Positions 7,754 through 18,473 of a DNA stretch of 64,000 nt are shown piece after piece. The first letter of the stretch is position 1, and each line of letters opens with the position of its first letter. The notes beneath the pieces were generated by a model. It saw only the letters and a program-made list of their open reading frames with translations. It did no database searches and was not told where the DNA came from. Source of the stretch: VAZQ01 sp963817135 (lineage in GTDB: Bacteria > Pseudomonadota > Alphaproteobacteria > Rhizobiales > Xanthobacteraceae); NCBI GenBank assembly GCA_963817135.1, contig CAWFNG010000016.1, positions 1-64,000 of the forward strand, read 5' to 3'. The position numbers and the translations under genes were made by a program.

Positions 7754-9076
7754 TTACGCGATGCCACACCAGTCGCAGATGCTGAGCGCCACGACCTTGA
7801 TGGCGGTGATGTAATCGTCGATTGCGACATACTCATCGTCCGAGTGCATGACCGCAGTCGAACCGGGACCGAAGATCACAGTCGGCGTGTTTGCGTAGCG
7901 ATTGAGAAAACGTGTATCCGCGGCGCCCTGGCGGCCGCTGATCTGAGCATCCCGGCCGGTGATCTCCTTGTAGTTTTTGCAGACGGTCGCGACGATGGGG
8001 TGCTCAACCGGGAGCTCGGATGCTTCCGCATCGTAGCCGACAAAGCGGACCTTGGGCGGGTGCATTTTCATCCATTCATCTTGCGCTGCCGCGCGCGCCA
8101 CTTGTTGCACCAGGGTTTGCTTGACCCCTTCGTGATCCTCCCCGGGCACGGTGGCTATGCTGCCCTTGAGCAGGCAATTCGCGGGAAAGGCACTGGGATA
8201 ATTGCCGGCGGAGAAGCTTCCGATCATGCACGGGATTGAATTGAGCGGCTTTGGGTAGAGCGGATGCCTTACGGTCGCCACGCGTTTTGCCTCGAGATCG
8301 GCAACTGCCTTGACGATCTTGTTGCCCAGCTCGATCCCGCTGATCCCTTCATACCGCTTTTGAATGCCGGCGGGCTTGCCGTGAATCTCGATCTCGAACC
8401 AGATGCGGCCGATGCAGGCCGGCTGTACCGCCAGATCACTCGTTTCCCCGGATATGCCGGCGTCGGCTTTGTAGCCGCGGATCACCGTGTCCAAGGTTCC
8501 GTGCCCGCTGACCTCTTCGTCGACGACGATATTGATGTATACGTCGCCTTTCGGCTTAACGCCCGCGGTCAACAGATATTCTGCGGCCATGATATGGCTG
8601 GCAACGCCGCTCTTCATGTCGGCCGAGCCGCGCCCATAGATGCGGCCATTCTTGATCTTTGCCGACCAGGGATTGTCGCTCCAGCCTTCTCCGCCGCCTA
8701 CCGGAATAACGTCGGTATGTCCGTTCAGCAATAATGAACGACCGCCATCGGCGCCCTTCAAGGTCGCGACAATGTTCGGCCGCCCTTCATAGCCTCGCTC
8801 CACAGGCCGATAAGCGGGATGCTTTTTGAGTTCCTCCCAATTCGTCTCCCACAGGTCCACTTTGAGCCCGATGCCCTGCAAGTAGCCCGCAAGAAACTTC
8901 TGGATGGTCGCCTCGTCGCCGGTGACGCTCGGTATGCTGATCATCTTCTGGAGAAACGCGATTGCATTCTCCCGATTGGCGTCGATCGTCTGCAGCACCT
9001 TCTGGCGAATATTTGCGCTCATCAACTCGTCCAATCCGGGATCATACGGCTGTCCTTTGGTAGGAGGCCGATTCAT
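7754..9076 (-). CDS. M20-family metallohydrolase (ArgE/DapE/ACY1 type)
   Basis: A 440-residue zinc amidohydrolase that would cleave an amide or carbamoyl bond of a small substrate. Metal and catalytic motifs are in order: NGHTDVIPVGG (ligand His and Asp), YGRGSADMKSG, VVDEEVSGHGT (catalytic and ligand Glu), a dimerisation domain, and near the end VIFGPGSTAVMHSDDEYV with the last ligand His. The ATG at 9076 was preferred because starts up to 9190 overlap the preceding gene; MSANIRQK at 9022, behind a weak GGACGA, is an alternative. It is last in the minus-strand cluster with a molybdopterin hydroxylase subunit and an NMT1-type transporter, so the substrate may be a product of that pathway. Confidence 0.85.
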   Translation of the reverse strand: MNRPPTKGQPYDPGLDELMSANIRQKVLQTIDANRENAIAFLQKMISIPSVTGDEATIQKFLAGYLQGIGLKVDLWETNWEELKKHPAYRPVERGYEGRPNIVATLKGADGGRSLLLNGHTDVIPVGGGEGWSDNPWSAKIKNGRIYGRGSADMKSGVASHIMAAEYLLTAGVKPKGDVYINIVVDEEVSGHGTLDTVIRGYKADAGISGETSDLAVQPACIGRIWFEIEIHGKPAGIQKRYEGISGIELGNKIVKAVADLEAKRVATVRHPLYPKPLNSIPCMIGSFSAGNYPSAFPANCLLKGSIATVPGEDHEGVKQTLVQQVARAAAQDEWMKMHPPKVRFVGYDAEASELPVEHPIVATVCKNYKEITGRDAQISGRQGAADTRFLNRYANTPTVIFGPGSTAVMHSDDEYVAIDDYITAIKVVALSICDWCGIA

Positions 9077-9122
9077 CGCAGTCAATGCGCGTTTGCCGGC
9101 GGCCCGCTTCGGACTGCTGCGC

Positions 9123-11468
9123 TCATTCGAGCCGCGGCGCAGCTCTTCTGATTGCTGCAAGAACCCGCTCCGGCGCGAGCGGGAGATCATGCACCTCCAC
9201 GTTAATGGCGCGAAGCGCGTCGTTTACCGCGCAAACGATGGCGGCGGGAGGACCGACTGCGCCTCCCTCGCCGATACCCTTCATTCCGAACTCGGTATGC
9301 GGGGACGGCGTCTCCATGTGCAGGACGCGCATCGGCGGCAGCTCGGTTGCGCTCGGCAGAAAATAGTCCAACAGGCTTGATGCAAGCGGCTGGCCCTGCG
9401 CATCGAATGCCACCTCCTCGAACAAGCAGGTGCCGATCCCCTGCGCGGTGCCCCCATGCACCTGGCCGTCAACGATCATGGGATTGACGAGTTTGCCGCC
9501 GTCTTCCACCACGACATAGTCGAGAATTTCAATGTTTCCCGTTTCCGCATCCACTGCCACCAGCGCTGAATGGGTTGCGTAACTGAATGTGCCGCTATCG
9601 CGCGCAGGGCGATATCCGGCGGTAACCTCCAGGCCGCCCGTATCGACGCCCGGCGGCAGGTTGTGCGGCTGCAGGTACCAGGCCTCGGCAATTTCGCGCA
9701 GCGTGACGCTGGCGCCGCCCGCCCGAACGTTGCCCGCGCTGACATGCACCACGGCCGGGTCGGCTTGCAGCAACCAGGCACCAATGTGGCAGGCGCGCTT
9801 TGCCAGCATGCGAGCGGCCCGGGCAACGGCGCCGCCTGCCATCACCATGGCACGCGACCCCCAGGTTCCGGTCGAGAAGGGATTGAAGAGCGTGTCCCCC
9901 TGCAGCACCTTGATGCGATCGAATTCGATGCCAAGAATTTCGTGCGCCACCTGAGCAAGGGTCGTCTCGTGCCCCTGGCCATGCGAATGCGTGCCGACGC
10001 GGATTTCAAGCGTGCCGTCGGCAGTCAAGCGCAGACTTGCCTGCTCATAGCCCGGCACCACCGGCCGCCCCCAGCCTGCGAGCACCTCCGTTCCCATCGC
10101 GCCCTGCTCGCAGAACACCGAGAATCCGACCCCGATCAGGCGACCGTCCGGCTCACCTTTGCGCTGCCGTTCGCGAATTGCGGCAAGCCCGATTGCCGTC
10201 GCTGCGCGGCGTACCGATTCGGGATAGTCACCGCCGTCGAACTCTTTCTTGACGACGTTCGCGAAAGGCATCTGTTCGGGACGGACGAGATTGCGCAGCC
10301 GCACTTCGCAGGGTTCGAGACCGGCTTCTCTGGCAATGGCATCCATAATCGTTTCGATCGCAAGGCAAACGCCTGAACGCGCCACGCCGCGATAAGGCAA
10401 AATGGGACACTTGTTGGTAGCCACCGCAGCCGAGCGGCAGCGGTAAAGGCCGAAGTCGTAAGGGCCGGGCAGCAGGCTTGCGATCTGCGCCGCTTCAAGG
10501 GCCGATGACGTGGGATAGACGGAATAGGCGCCGGCATCCACATGGGCGGTGCAATCGAGCGCGAGCAGGCGGCCTTCACGATCGGCGTAGGCGGTTATGC
10601 AATAGTGGTGCTCGCGGCAATTGGCATTTGCGGTCAGGTGCTCGCGCCGATCCTCTATCCAGCGCACTGGCCCGCGCTGGCGCAGTGCCAGCCACGCCAA
10701 AGCCACCTCCTCACGGCAAAGCAGACCCTTGTAGCCGAAGCCGCCGCCGACATCCGGCGAAATCACGCGCACCGATCCGTCATCGAGTCCCAGGCATTTG
10801 GCCACCCCGCGCTGCACGATATTCGGCATCTGAGTCGAGGTGATGATGGTGAGAGAGCCGAGACGCGCATCCGGATAGGCGACGATGCCGCGGCCCTCCA
10901 GCGGGAACATGCAATGGCGCGCGGTGCGGATTTCGCGCGTTGCCTTGATGGCAGCAGTTTCCGCTACGCGATCGATGGGACCGTCGTGGAAGAATTCGAT
11001 GAAAACATTGTCACCCCATTGTTCGTGCAGGAGCGGGGCTCCGGGCTTGCGCGCGGCTAACATGTCGACGACCGGCGCAAGTTCTTCGTAATCGATCCTC
11101 ACCGTCGCTGCGATATCCTCAGCCTGCGCGCGTGAACGCCCGACACAGATCGCAACCAGCTCGCCCACGTAGCGCACCTTCTCACTTGCCAGAATCGGTT
11201 CGCTGGAATGTTTGAAACCGGCAAGCGCGGTCGCCGCCTGGATCGGCTTCACGCCGGCCAGTTCTTTGGCTGTGAAGAATGCGTCCTTGTGCTGATCGGG
11301 TATATGCACATGACGAATGCGTCCATGCGCCACTGTGCTGCGTACAAAGGCAACTTCTTGCGTGCCTGGAAAATTGAAATCTGCGACATATTGCCCGCGA
11401 CCGCGCAGAAATCGCTCGTCCTCTTTGCGTGGCACGGAAGCCCCAACGCCGAAACCGGTCATTGCCAT
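9123..11468 (-). CDS. Xanthine dehydrogenase/CO dehydrogenase-family molybdopterin-binding large subunit
   Basis: A 781-residue catalytic subunit of the molybdenum hydroxylase family. It starts with the usual GASVPRKEDERFLRGRGQYVADF and has VGGGFGYKG, THSHGQGHETTLAQ and the C-terminal GIGEGGAVGPPAAI, where GEGG holds the family's catalytic glutamate. The loop that in form I CO dehydrogenase carries a cysteine reads PYRGVARSGV, so this is not a classical CoxL. No FAD or [2Fe-2S] subunit gene is adjacent, although the enzyme normally needs both. The start is the ATG at 11468, just after the permease stop. It probably oxidises an N-heterocycle or aldehyde. Confidence 0.88.
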   Translation of the reverse strand: MAMTGFGVGASVPRKEDERFLRGRGQYVADFNFPGTQEVAFVRSTVAHGRIRHVHIPDQHKDAFFTAKELAGVKPIQAATALAGFKHSSEPILASEKVRYVGELVAICVGRSRAQAEDIAATVRIDYEELAPVVDMLAARKPGAPLLHEQWGDNVFIEFFHDGPIDRVAETAAIKATREIRTARHCMFPLEGRGIVAYPDARLGSLTIITSTQMPNIVQRGVAKCLGLDDGSVRVISPDVGGGFGYKGLLCREEVALAWLALRQRGPVRWIEDRREHLTANANCREHHYCITAYADREGRLLALDCTAHVDAGAYSVYPTSSALEAAQIASLLPGPYDFGLYRCRSAAVATNKCPILPYRGVARSGVCLAIETIMDAIAREAGLEPCEVRLRNLVRPEQMPFANVVKKEFDGGDYPESVRRAATAIGLAAIRERQRKGEPDGRLIGVGFSVFCEQGAMGTEVLAGWGRPVVPGYEQASLRLTADGTLEIRVGTHSHGQGHETTLAQVAHEILGIEFDRIKVLQGDTLFNPFSTGTWGSRAMVMAGGAVARAARMLAKRACHIGAWLLQADPAVVHVSAGNVRAGGASVTLREIAEAWYLQPHNLPPGVDTGGLEVTAGYRPARDSGTFSYATHSALVAVDAETGNIEILDYVVVEDGGKLVNPMIVDGQVHGGTAQGIGTCLFEEVAFDAQGQPLASSLLDYFLPSATELPPMRVLHMETPSPHTEFGMKGIGEGGAVGPPAAIVCAVNDALRAINVEVHDLPLAPERVLAAIRRAAPRLE

Positions 11469-11490
11469 GCTATGGGACAAGGCAACCTGA

Positions 11491-12270
11491 TCACCCGCCG
11501 CCGGCGAACTCGATCCCACCGCCGCGGATCGACCAGCCGGCGAAGCGGTTTTCCAGCGCGGCAAATATCGCGTACATGCCGACCCCCATGGTGCCGACTA
11601 CGAGCAGGGCCGCAAATACCAGTGGCACATCGAAATTCGAGCTGGCAATCAGCATCACGTTGCCGATACCGTTGTTGCCGGCAACGATCTCGGCGATCAC
11701 CGTTCCTACAAACGAGAGCGTGATGGCAATCTTCAGCGATGCGAAAAAGTAGGGCAGCGATCGCGGAATTCCCACTTTCATCACCATGTCGAGCCGCGTG
11801 GCGCCAAGCGCCCTGAGCACGTCCAGCAACTCTGGCTCGATGGTCGCGAAACCAGTGGCCACGTTGACCACCACCGGAAAGAAGGAAAGCATGAACGCGG
11901 TGATCACCGCCGGCACCGTCCCGACGCCAAACCAGATCACCAGGATCGGCACGAGCGCAGCCTTGGGCACGCTATTGAAGGCGATAAGAATGGGATAGAG
12001 CGAGACATAGGCGAGACGAAACGAGCCGATGATAATGCCGAGGACTAGCCCGAAGACGACCGCTGCCGCAAAACCCGCAAGCGTCGTGGCCAAGGTCGCA
12101 AGGCCGTGCACCGCCAGCGGATAACGATAGCGGTAGAGCGCGGCAATGGACTCGACAGGGGAGGGGAGGACGAAGCTTTCGATCCGAAACACCACGACGA
12201 TGAGCCACCACAGCAGCAGGAGGAGCGCCGCGGTGACCCACGGAGCGAGGCGTTCGGCGGTTCGGTTCAT
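11491..12270 (-). CDS. ABC transporter permease (SsuC/TauC/NMT1-type)
   Basis: A 259-residue inner-membrane permease with about six helices and the EAA loop ELLDVLRALGATRLDMVMKVGIPRSLPY near residues 150-177. This type imports sulfonates, taurine, pyrimidines or similar small organics with an NMT1-like binding protein. It starts 8 bp after the binding-protein gene, so the two form a unit. No ATP-binding subunit gene is found in the cluster or elsewhere in the window, so the transporter must borrow one or have it encoded elsewhere. Confidence 0.9.
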   Translation of the reverse strand: MNRTAERLAPWVTAALLLLLWWLIVVVFRIESFVLPSPVESIAALYRYRYPLAVHGLATLATTLAGFAAAVVFGLVLGIIIGSFRLAYVSLYPILIAFNSVPKAALVPILVIWFGVGTVPAVITAFMLSFFPVVVNVATGFATIEPELLDVLRALGATRLDMVMKVGIPRSLPYFFASLKIAITLSFVGTVIAEIVAGNNGIGNVMLIASSNFDVPLVFAALLVVGTMGVGMYAIFAALENRFAGWSIRGGGIEFAGGG

Positions 12271-12278
12271 CTGGTCGG

Positions 12279-13346
12279 TTAATTCACCTTTCGCTCGTTC
12301 TGCGGCGGGAGATAAGCGGGGTCGAATACCTCGTGCGGGCTCGGCTCGCGCGGCAGCCCGTAGCCCTGGGTGATCAAGGCAATTCCCCGCTTGAGCCGGG
12401 CCTCATCGACGGCGCCGAACCCTTCCTTGCGCACGCCCGGCGTGATGATGCAGCAGTCCAATGCCATTTTCAGCCGGTCGCGCTCGATATCAGCGTTGAG
12501 CAGGGGCTCGAACTTCAGGGTCATTTCCAGGGCAAGTTTGGGGTCGCGCGCGAGGTCCTGCACGCCTTTGATGGTTGCGCGGAGGAAGCCCTTCACCGCC
12601 TCGGGATTATCCTTCAGAAAGCCGCGCGAGGCCGCTACGCCATTGCCGTAGAGATCGAGCCCGTAGTCGCGATACATGAATGAGCCGACGTCTTCCCCAT
12701 TCACGCCCTTGGCCTTGAGTTCGAGCATCGCGTTGAAGATCTGGCCCGGGATGGCGTCCACTTCGTGTTTCGCAAGCAGGACTTCGCGCAATTTCGGCTC
12801 GATGTACTGAATGGTGACCTTGCTGGCATCGATACCGGCATGTTGCGCGAATATAGGAAAGAGCTTGAACGTCGCATCGTTGGCGGCTGAGCCCAACTTT
12901 TTGCCTTCCAGTTGCTTCGGCTCCTTGATGCCGCTCGACTTCAGGAAAACGATTGCGGCGGGCGCCTGCTCGTAGCCCATCAGCAGCACCGGGAATGCCT
13001 TGTCGGGATTTTTGGAATCGAAATCGGTCACGACGCTGATATCGGGATAGCCCATATCGTAAACGCCGCTGGCGAGCTGACGCACCAGCTCGGCCGATCC
13101 CTTGCCGCGCTCAATGCTCACGTCCAGGCCCTCGGCCTTATAGTACCCTTTGTAATACGCGATGAAGAAAGGCGCGTGCACCGAGCCGGGAATCCAGTCC
13201 AGGGAGAAGCGAACCTTGGTCTCGGCTTGCGCTGAGCCCAGCAGCACGCAGCCGATGACCACGCTCGTCGCAAGCATGCATGCAGTCCTAGCCGTCGGTC
13301 TCATTCCCGCGCGCAGCACTGAAAAATCACGATCTCGTTCGTTCAT
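12279..13346 (-). CDS. NMT1-type ABC transporter substrate-binding protein
   Basis: A 355-residue periplasmic protein. The ATG at 13346 follows AGGAGG at ideal spacing. The signal sequence runs to about residue 41 (LATSVVIGCVLLGSAQA). The mature start VRFSLDWIPGSVHAPFFIAYYKGYYKAEGL is the family signature of thiamine-pyrimidine/NMT1-like and SsuA-like binding proteins. Two adjacent cysteines (LDCCIITPG) lie near residue 310. Paired with the permease downstream. Given a molybdenum hydroxylase and UbiD-like enzyme on either side, an aromatic or N-heterocyclic ligand is a fair guess, but it is not shown. Confidence 0.88.
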   Translation of the reverse strand: MNERDRDFSVLRAGMRPTARTACMLATSVVIGCVLLGSAQAETKVRFSLDWIPGSVHAPFFIAYYKGYYKAEGLDVSIERGKGSAELVRQLASGVYDMGYPDISVVTDFDSKNPDKAFPVLLMGYEQAPAAIVFLKSSGIKEPKQLEGKKLGSAANDATFKLFPIFAQHAGIDASKVTIQYIEPKLREVLLAKHEVDAIPGQIFNAMLELKAKGVNGEDVGSFMYRDYGLDLYGNGVAASRGFLKDNPEAVKGFLRATIKGVQDLARDPKLALEMTLKFEPLLNADIERDRLKMALDCCIITPGVRKEGFGAVDEARLKRGIALITQGYGLPREPSPHEVFDPAYLPPQNERKVN

Positions 13347-13392
13347 TCCCGCCTCCTGATCGTTGCTGTCGTGAACGCGTTCGGTGTTGTTG

Positions 13393-14820
13393 CTAAACCT
13401 GGACGCCGGCCGCCTGCAAGAGAGCGCGCGCCCGCGCGCGCTGGTCGTCGGAGATCGTCAGGCGCTCGGCAAAATCACGGCCGGTCGGACGTGTGGCATC
13501 GATGCCCATCTTGGTGAGGGTAAAGGTCTCCGGGTCGGAGGTGGGGTCGAGAATTGCACCCTTGGCGCCCGGAACGAAGACGATGTCCTTCTCGGCCCGC
13601 ACGCGGGTGGCGATCGCCCACATCACATCATTGATGTTGAAGATATCGACGTCGTCATCCACCACAATGACGTATTTGGTGTAGAGCTCCGTTCCAAGCG
13701 TTGCCATGATCGCCATCTGCGGCTCGCCTTCGGCGATCTTTTTCATGGAGATGAATGCCATGAACGCGCCGCAGGTGGTATGCGGGACGTGCACGGCGCG
13801 AACGTTTGGAAGGTTGCGCCGCAAGGCATTGAGGATTTCGCCTTCCCGCGTGATGCAGGAAACCTGAATGTGATCGCGCGACATTCCGGATATGACGCTA
13901 TGAAAAACGGCGTCGCGCCGCATGCGAATGCGATGCGCCACGAACACGTTTTGCGTGCTGCGATAGGAAGCATAGCCGGTGAACTCGCTGAACGGGCCTT
14001 CCGGCTCGTGCACATTGGCGAGGATTTCGCCTTCGATGACGATTTCGGCGCCGGCCGGCACTTCCAGATCGGCAATCCCGCAACGGGCGAGCCGATAGGG
14101 CTCGCCGAACAGGCCGCCGATAATCTCGAATTTTCGTACCTGCGGCGGATAGGCGTAGACCATCGAGCCCATGTAATGCAGGGGATGCGTGCCGAGCACG
14201 ACGACTGCGGGCAGCGACTTACCCTGTTCTTCGGCGCGCCGGTGGTATTCGTAGAGCCGCCGGCGCGAATGGAGCGAAACGCCGAGCCGGTTCTTTCCCT
14301 TCACCATCAGCCGGTGAAAGCCGGTGGTATCGATCCCGGTTGAGGGATCGCGCGCCACGACCTGCCCGGCGGTGATATAGGGGGCCGCGTCGACGGTGAA
14401 TTGCAGTGGGATCGGCAGTCTGGTTACGTCGACCGCGTCGCCTTCAAGCACCACGTCTTCCCATGCGCCGCGGGCGACGCTCTCGCACGGAATGTATTTC
14501 TGGCAGCGTTCGCGAAACGCAGTAGGCAGATCTTCGGGTCGGACCCCGAGGCAGGCCGCGAGCAGCTTGCGGTTCCCTGCGACATTGGTAACGAGCTGCA
14601 TGTCGTGCCCGCGCACGCGCTCGAACACCACCACCGGGCTTTTTCCGGCCCGGTCCAGCTCGAAAACCAGCGCAGTGGAATCGAAACGCACATCGATAGG
14701 CTCGCGAATGCGCAGCAATTCGTCCGGATACTCCGTCTCGACGAGGCGCAGAAAGCCGCGCAGGCTCTGATTATCGCCATCGATATTTCGTTGCACGGCG
14801 GTTTCCTTGCTAAACGGCAT
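13393..14820 (-). CDS. UbiD-family prenylated-FMN-dependent (de)carboxylase
   Basis: A 475-residue member of the UbiD superfamily, which removes or adds carboxyl groups on aromatic or unsaturated acids using prenylated FMN. Typical blocks are LRGFLRLVE at the N-terminus, ITAGQVVARDP, GIDTTGFHRLMVKG, GGLFGEPYRLARC, EPEGPFSEFTGY (family glutamate region) and VVDDDVDIFNINDVMWAIATR. A TTG at 14850 is also in frame; the ATG at 14820 is preferred. It sits at the head of the minus-strand uptake and oxidation cluster. Catabolic UbiD paralogues usually need a UbiX flavin prenyltransferase, which is not in this window. Ubiquinone biosynthesis UbiD is also possible, but context favours catabolism. Confidence 0.88.
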   Translation of the reverse strand: MPFSKETAVQRNIDGDNQSLRGFLRLVETEYPDELLRIREPIDVRFDSTALVFELDRAGKSPVVVFERVRGHDMQLVTNVAGNRKLLAACLGVRPEDLPTAFRERCQKYIPCESVARGAWEDVVLEGDAVDVTRLPIPLQFTVDAAPYITAGQVVARDPSTGIDTTGFHRLMVKGKNRLGVSLHSRRRLYEYHRRAEEQGKSLPAVVVLGTHPLHYMGSMVYAYPPQVRKFEIIGGLFGEPYRLARCGIADLEVPAGAEIVIEGEILANVHEPEGPFSEFTGYASYRSTQNVFVAHRIRMRRDAVFHSVISGMSRDHIQVSCITREGEILNALRRNLPNVRAVHVPHTTCGAFMAFISMKKIAEGEPQMAIMATLGTELYTKYVIVVDDDVDIFNINDVMWAIATRVRAEKDIVFVPGAKGAILDPTSDPETFTLTKMGIDATRPTGRDFAERLTISDDQRARARALLQAAGVQV

Positions 14821-14882
14821 CCTGTTGTGTTGCACATTGCCGAGCGTCAAACCAGCCGCACACGGCTGGCCCTATCCCCTGC

Positions 14883-15764
14883 ATGACCAGTTCCCGCCAC
14901 CAGCTCGGATTACTGCTCGGCTTTTTCGGAATGTGCCTGTTTGCCGGCACATTGCCGGCAACGCGATTGGCCATCTTCGGCTTCGATCCGCTGTTCCTGA
15001 CCGTAGCGCGCGTCACCATCGCCGGATGTGCGGCGCTTGGCGTGCTCCTCCTCACGCGGCACCGTCTGCCCCCGCGCTCCCTTTGGTTCGAATTGGCTGC
15101 CGCCGCGAGTTGCACCGTACTCGCCTTTCCGCTGCTCGCAGCGTTTGCCATGGTGACGGTTCCCGCGGCCCACGCCGGCGTGGTGATCGGCATTCTGCCG
15201 CTTGCAACTGCCGCGGCGGCGGCGCTGTTTGCCCATGAGCGGCCGAGCCCCGGCTTCTGGCTTGCGAGTGCAGCGGGCACGATCATTGTGTTGGCGTTTC
15301 TGCTGCGCCGCGGCGCCGGCACCATCGTTTCTTCCGGAGACCTCTATCTGCTGGCGATGATTGTGGCCGGTGCCGTTGGCTATACGCTGTCGGGCCGCTT
15401 GACTGCGCACATGCCGGGCTGGGAGGTGATTTCTTGGCAGGTCGTAATCTTTCTGCCGTTTGCCGCATTGGCGACGATTGCCCTGTGGCCGCAGGACATC
15501 GCCAGCGTACCGCTCTCCGCCTGGGCAGGGCTCGCTTACGTGGGCCTGGTCAGCCAGTACACCGCCTTCTTTGTTTTCAATGCAGCCATGGCAATCGGCG
15601 GTATTGCCCGCATCGGGCAGGTCATGCTCCTGCAACCATTCATGATTATCGTTCTGGCTTTGCCGGTGAACGGCGAAGCGATCGACGTCGAAACCGTGCT
15701 GTTCGCGGCGGCCGTGGTGGCAGTGGTGCTGATCGGCCAACGCATGCGGGTCGCACGCCGCTGA
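14883..15764 (+). CDS. EamA/DMT-family transporter
   Basis: A 293-residue membrane protein with about ten hydrophobic helices arranged as two EamA repeats, beginning LGLLLGFFGMCLFAGTLPATRLA. DMT proteins commonly export amino acids, nucleobases or other metabolites. It is divergent from the UbiD gene with about 60 bp between the starts, so both may share a control region. The substrate cannot be deduced. Confidence 0.85.
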   Translation: MTSSRHQLGLLLGFFGMCLFAGTLPATRLAIFGFDPLFLTVARVTIAGCAALGVLLLTRHRLPPRSLWFELAAAASCTVLAFPLLAAFAMVTVPAAHAGVVIGILPLATAAAAALFAHERPSPGFWLASAAGTIIVLAFLLRRGAGTIVSSGDLYLLAMIVAGAVGYTLSGRLTAHMPGWEVISWQVVIFLPFAALATIALWPQDIASVPLSAWAGLAYVGLVSQYTAFFVFNAAMAIGGIARIGQVMLLQPFMIIVLALPVNGEAIDVETVLFAAAVVAVVLIGQRMRVARR

Positions 15765-15917
15765 ATCACATGAAGGCGACGCCACCGCAAAGGCCCCGTC
15801 GCGGCAGATGCCGGTACTCTAATTTTGCTTCCGCTTTCGAAGTACAGAGGACACGACCTGGATATGCCGCTAGCTTGCCCCGGTCGCGAATGACTCACAG
15901 CGGTCATGCAGCGAATC

Positions 15918-16896
15918 TTATTCAATCAACTCATCGGCGCGGGCGAGCAGGGTCGGTGGAATTTCGAGGCCAAGCGCCTTGGCGGTGGTCAGATTGAAGA
16001 CGAGTTCAAATTTGGTAGGCTGCTCGACAGGAAGGTCGCTCGGCTTGGCCCCGCGCAGAATTTTGTCGACATAGTCGGCAGCGCGGCGAAACAAGTCCGC
16101 GTTGTTTACTCCATAGGATATGAGACCTCCCGATTCGAGAAAATTGCGGCTGGGGTAGATCGTAGGCAGTCGCGCGCCTGACGGCTAGGATGTTAATGCG
16201 ATTTTGATAGGCGTTTAACAGCGCATCGGCACACAGGTACAGGGCCTGCGACCCGCCCTTGAACGCCTCGAAGGCCGGGGCGATATCCTCGGCGCGCCGG
16301 ATTTCGAACTTGTCGACGTCGACGCCAAGCGTGCGGCCCGCTGCTTGAACCTCGCCTATCTCCAGCACCGCGGCAGGATAATTGCCGTTGCCAATGACCG
16401 CCAACCGGCGGAGACCGGGGAGAACTTCGCGTAATAATTCCAGTCGCTTGCCAGCAAAATCGGCTGACTGCATCGACAGCCCGGTGACGTTGCCGCCCGG
16501 CCGCGCCAAGCTCGCGACCAAACCCGTCCCAAGCGGGTCCACAGCCGCCGCGAAGACGATGGGGATGACAGATGTGGCCTGCTTTGCAGCGACGACTGCG
16601 CTTCCCACCGTGACAATGACGTCTACCTTGAGCCGGACGAACTCGGCCGCGATCTCGGTGTAGCGCTCGGGGCGTCCCTCCGCCCAGCGAACCTCCATCG
16701 CGACGGTGCGGCCCTCGATCCAGCCGAGTTCCCGCAGACGCTGCATAAATGCGGCGACCCAGTCGCTCCAGCCTGAACGCGTGCCCGCGCCCAAGAGCCC
16801 TATGGTCGGCAGCTTCAAGGTTTGCTGCGCTCGCGCTGCTAGCGGCCACGCCGCCGCCACGCCACCGAGACGGGAGATGAACTCGCGCCGCCTCAT
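15918..16896 (-). pseudogene. PF04392-type ABC substrate-binding protein with a frameshift
   Basis: The N-terminal 235 or so residues (16896 to about 16190) start with the twin-arginine-like MRRREFISRLGGVAAAWPLAARAQ and continue with family text: RTVAMEVRWAEGRPERY, GSAVVAAKQATSVIPIVFAA, DPLGTGLVASLARPGGNVTGLS. After NRINILA the frame changes: the family C-terminus (RLPTIYPSRNFLESGGLISYG, YVDKILRGAKPSDLPVEQPT, ALGLEIPPTLLARADELIE) is encoded one frame over, ending at TAA 15918-15920. One shift near 16180-16195 joins the two halves. It stands alone without a permease or ATPase gene, as many copies of this family do. It could be recent decay or a base-call error. Confidence 0.8.
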
Positions 16897-17037
16897 ACCA
16901 TCCCTTCGGGCTGATTTTCATTGAAATGATAGCACGGCGATTCCCTTCAGTATTGCGATAATTCGCAATGCATCTTCGTTTGGGAATGAGCGGAGTCTCG
17001 TCGGCCGTTCGCCCGCGCGCATTTATGCGTTCACGCC

Positions 17038-18357
<1,320 letters not shown>

Positions 18358-18394
18358 GGAAATCTAGCATCGGTGTCAAGATGTAGCCATCACT

Positions 18395-18422
18395 ACAATT
18401 TAGGCATTGGAATTGTCAATGC
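18395..18422. promoter_or_regulatory. Overlapping inverted repeats between mntH and mntR, candidate MntR operator
   Basis: ACAATT (18395-18400) pairs with AATTGT (18411-18416), and GCATTG (18404-18409) pairs with CAATGC (18417-18422). They lie 38-65 bp upstream of the mntH start and 52 bp or more before mntR. The sequence is not the E. coli MntR box, so the assignment rests on position and symmetry. Confidence 0.4.
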
Positions 18423-18473
18423 AAAATGATAGGGGTGGCACGCGAGGAGGCAAAATGAACTCGCAGGGAAGCG

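Noticed and set aside
9123..11468. Form I carbon monoxide dehydrogenase large subunit (coxL)
   Set aside because: The active-site loop lacks the cysteine of true CoxL (PYRGVARSGV is present) and no coxM or coxS lies beside it.
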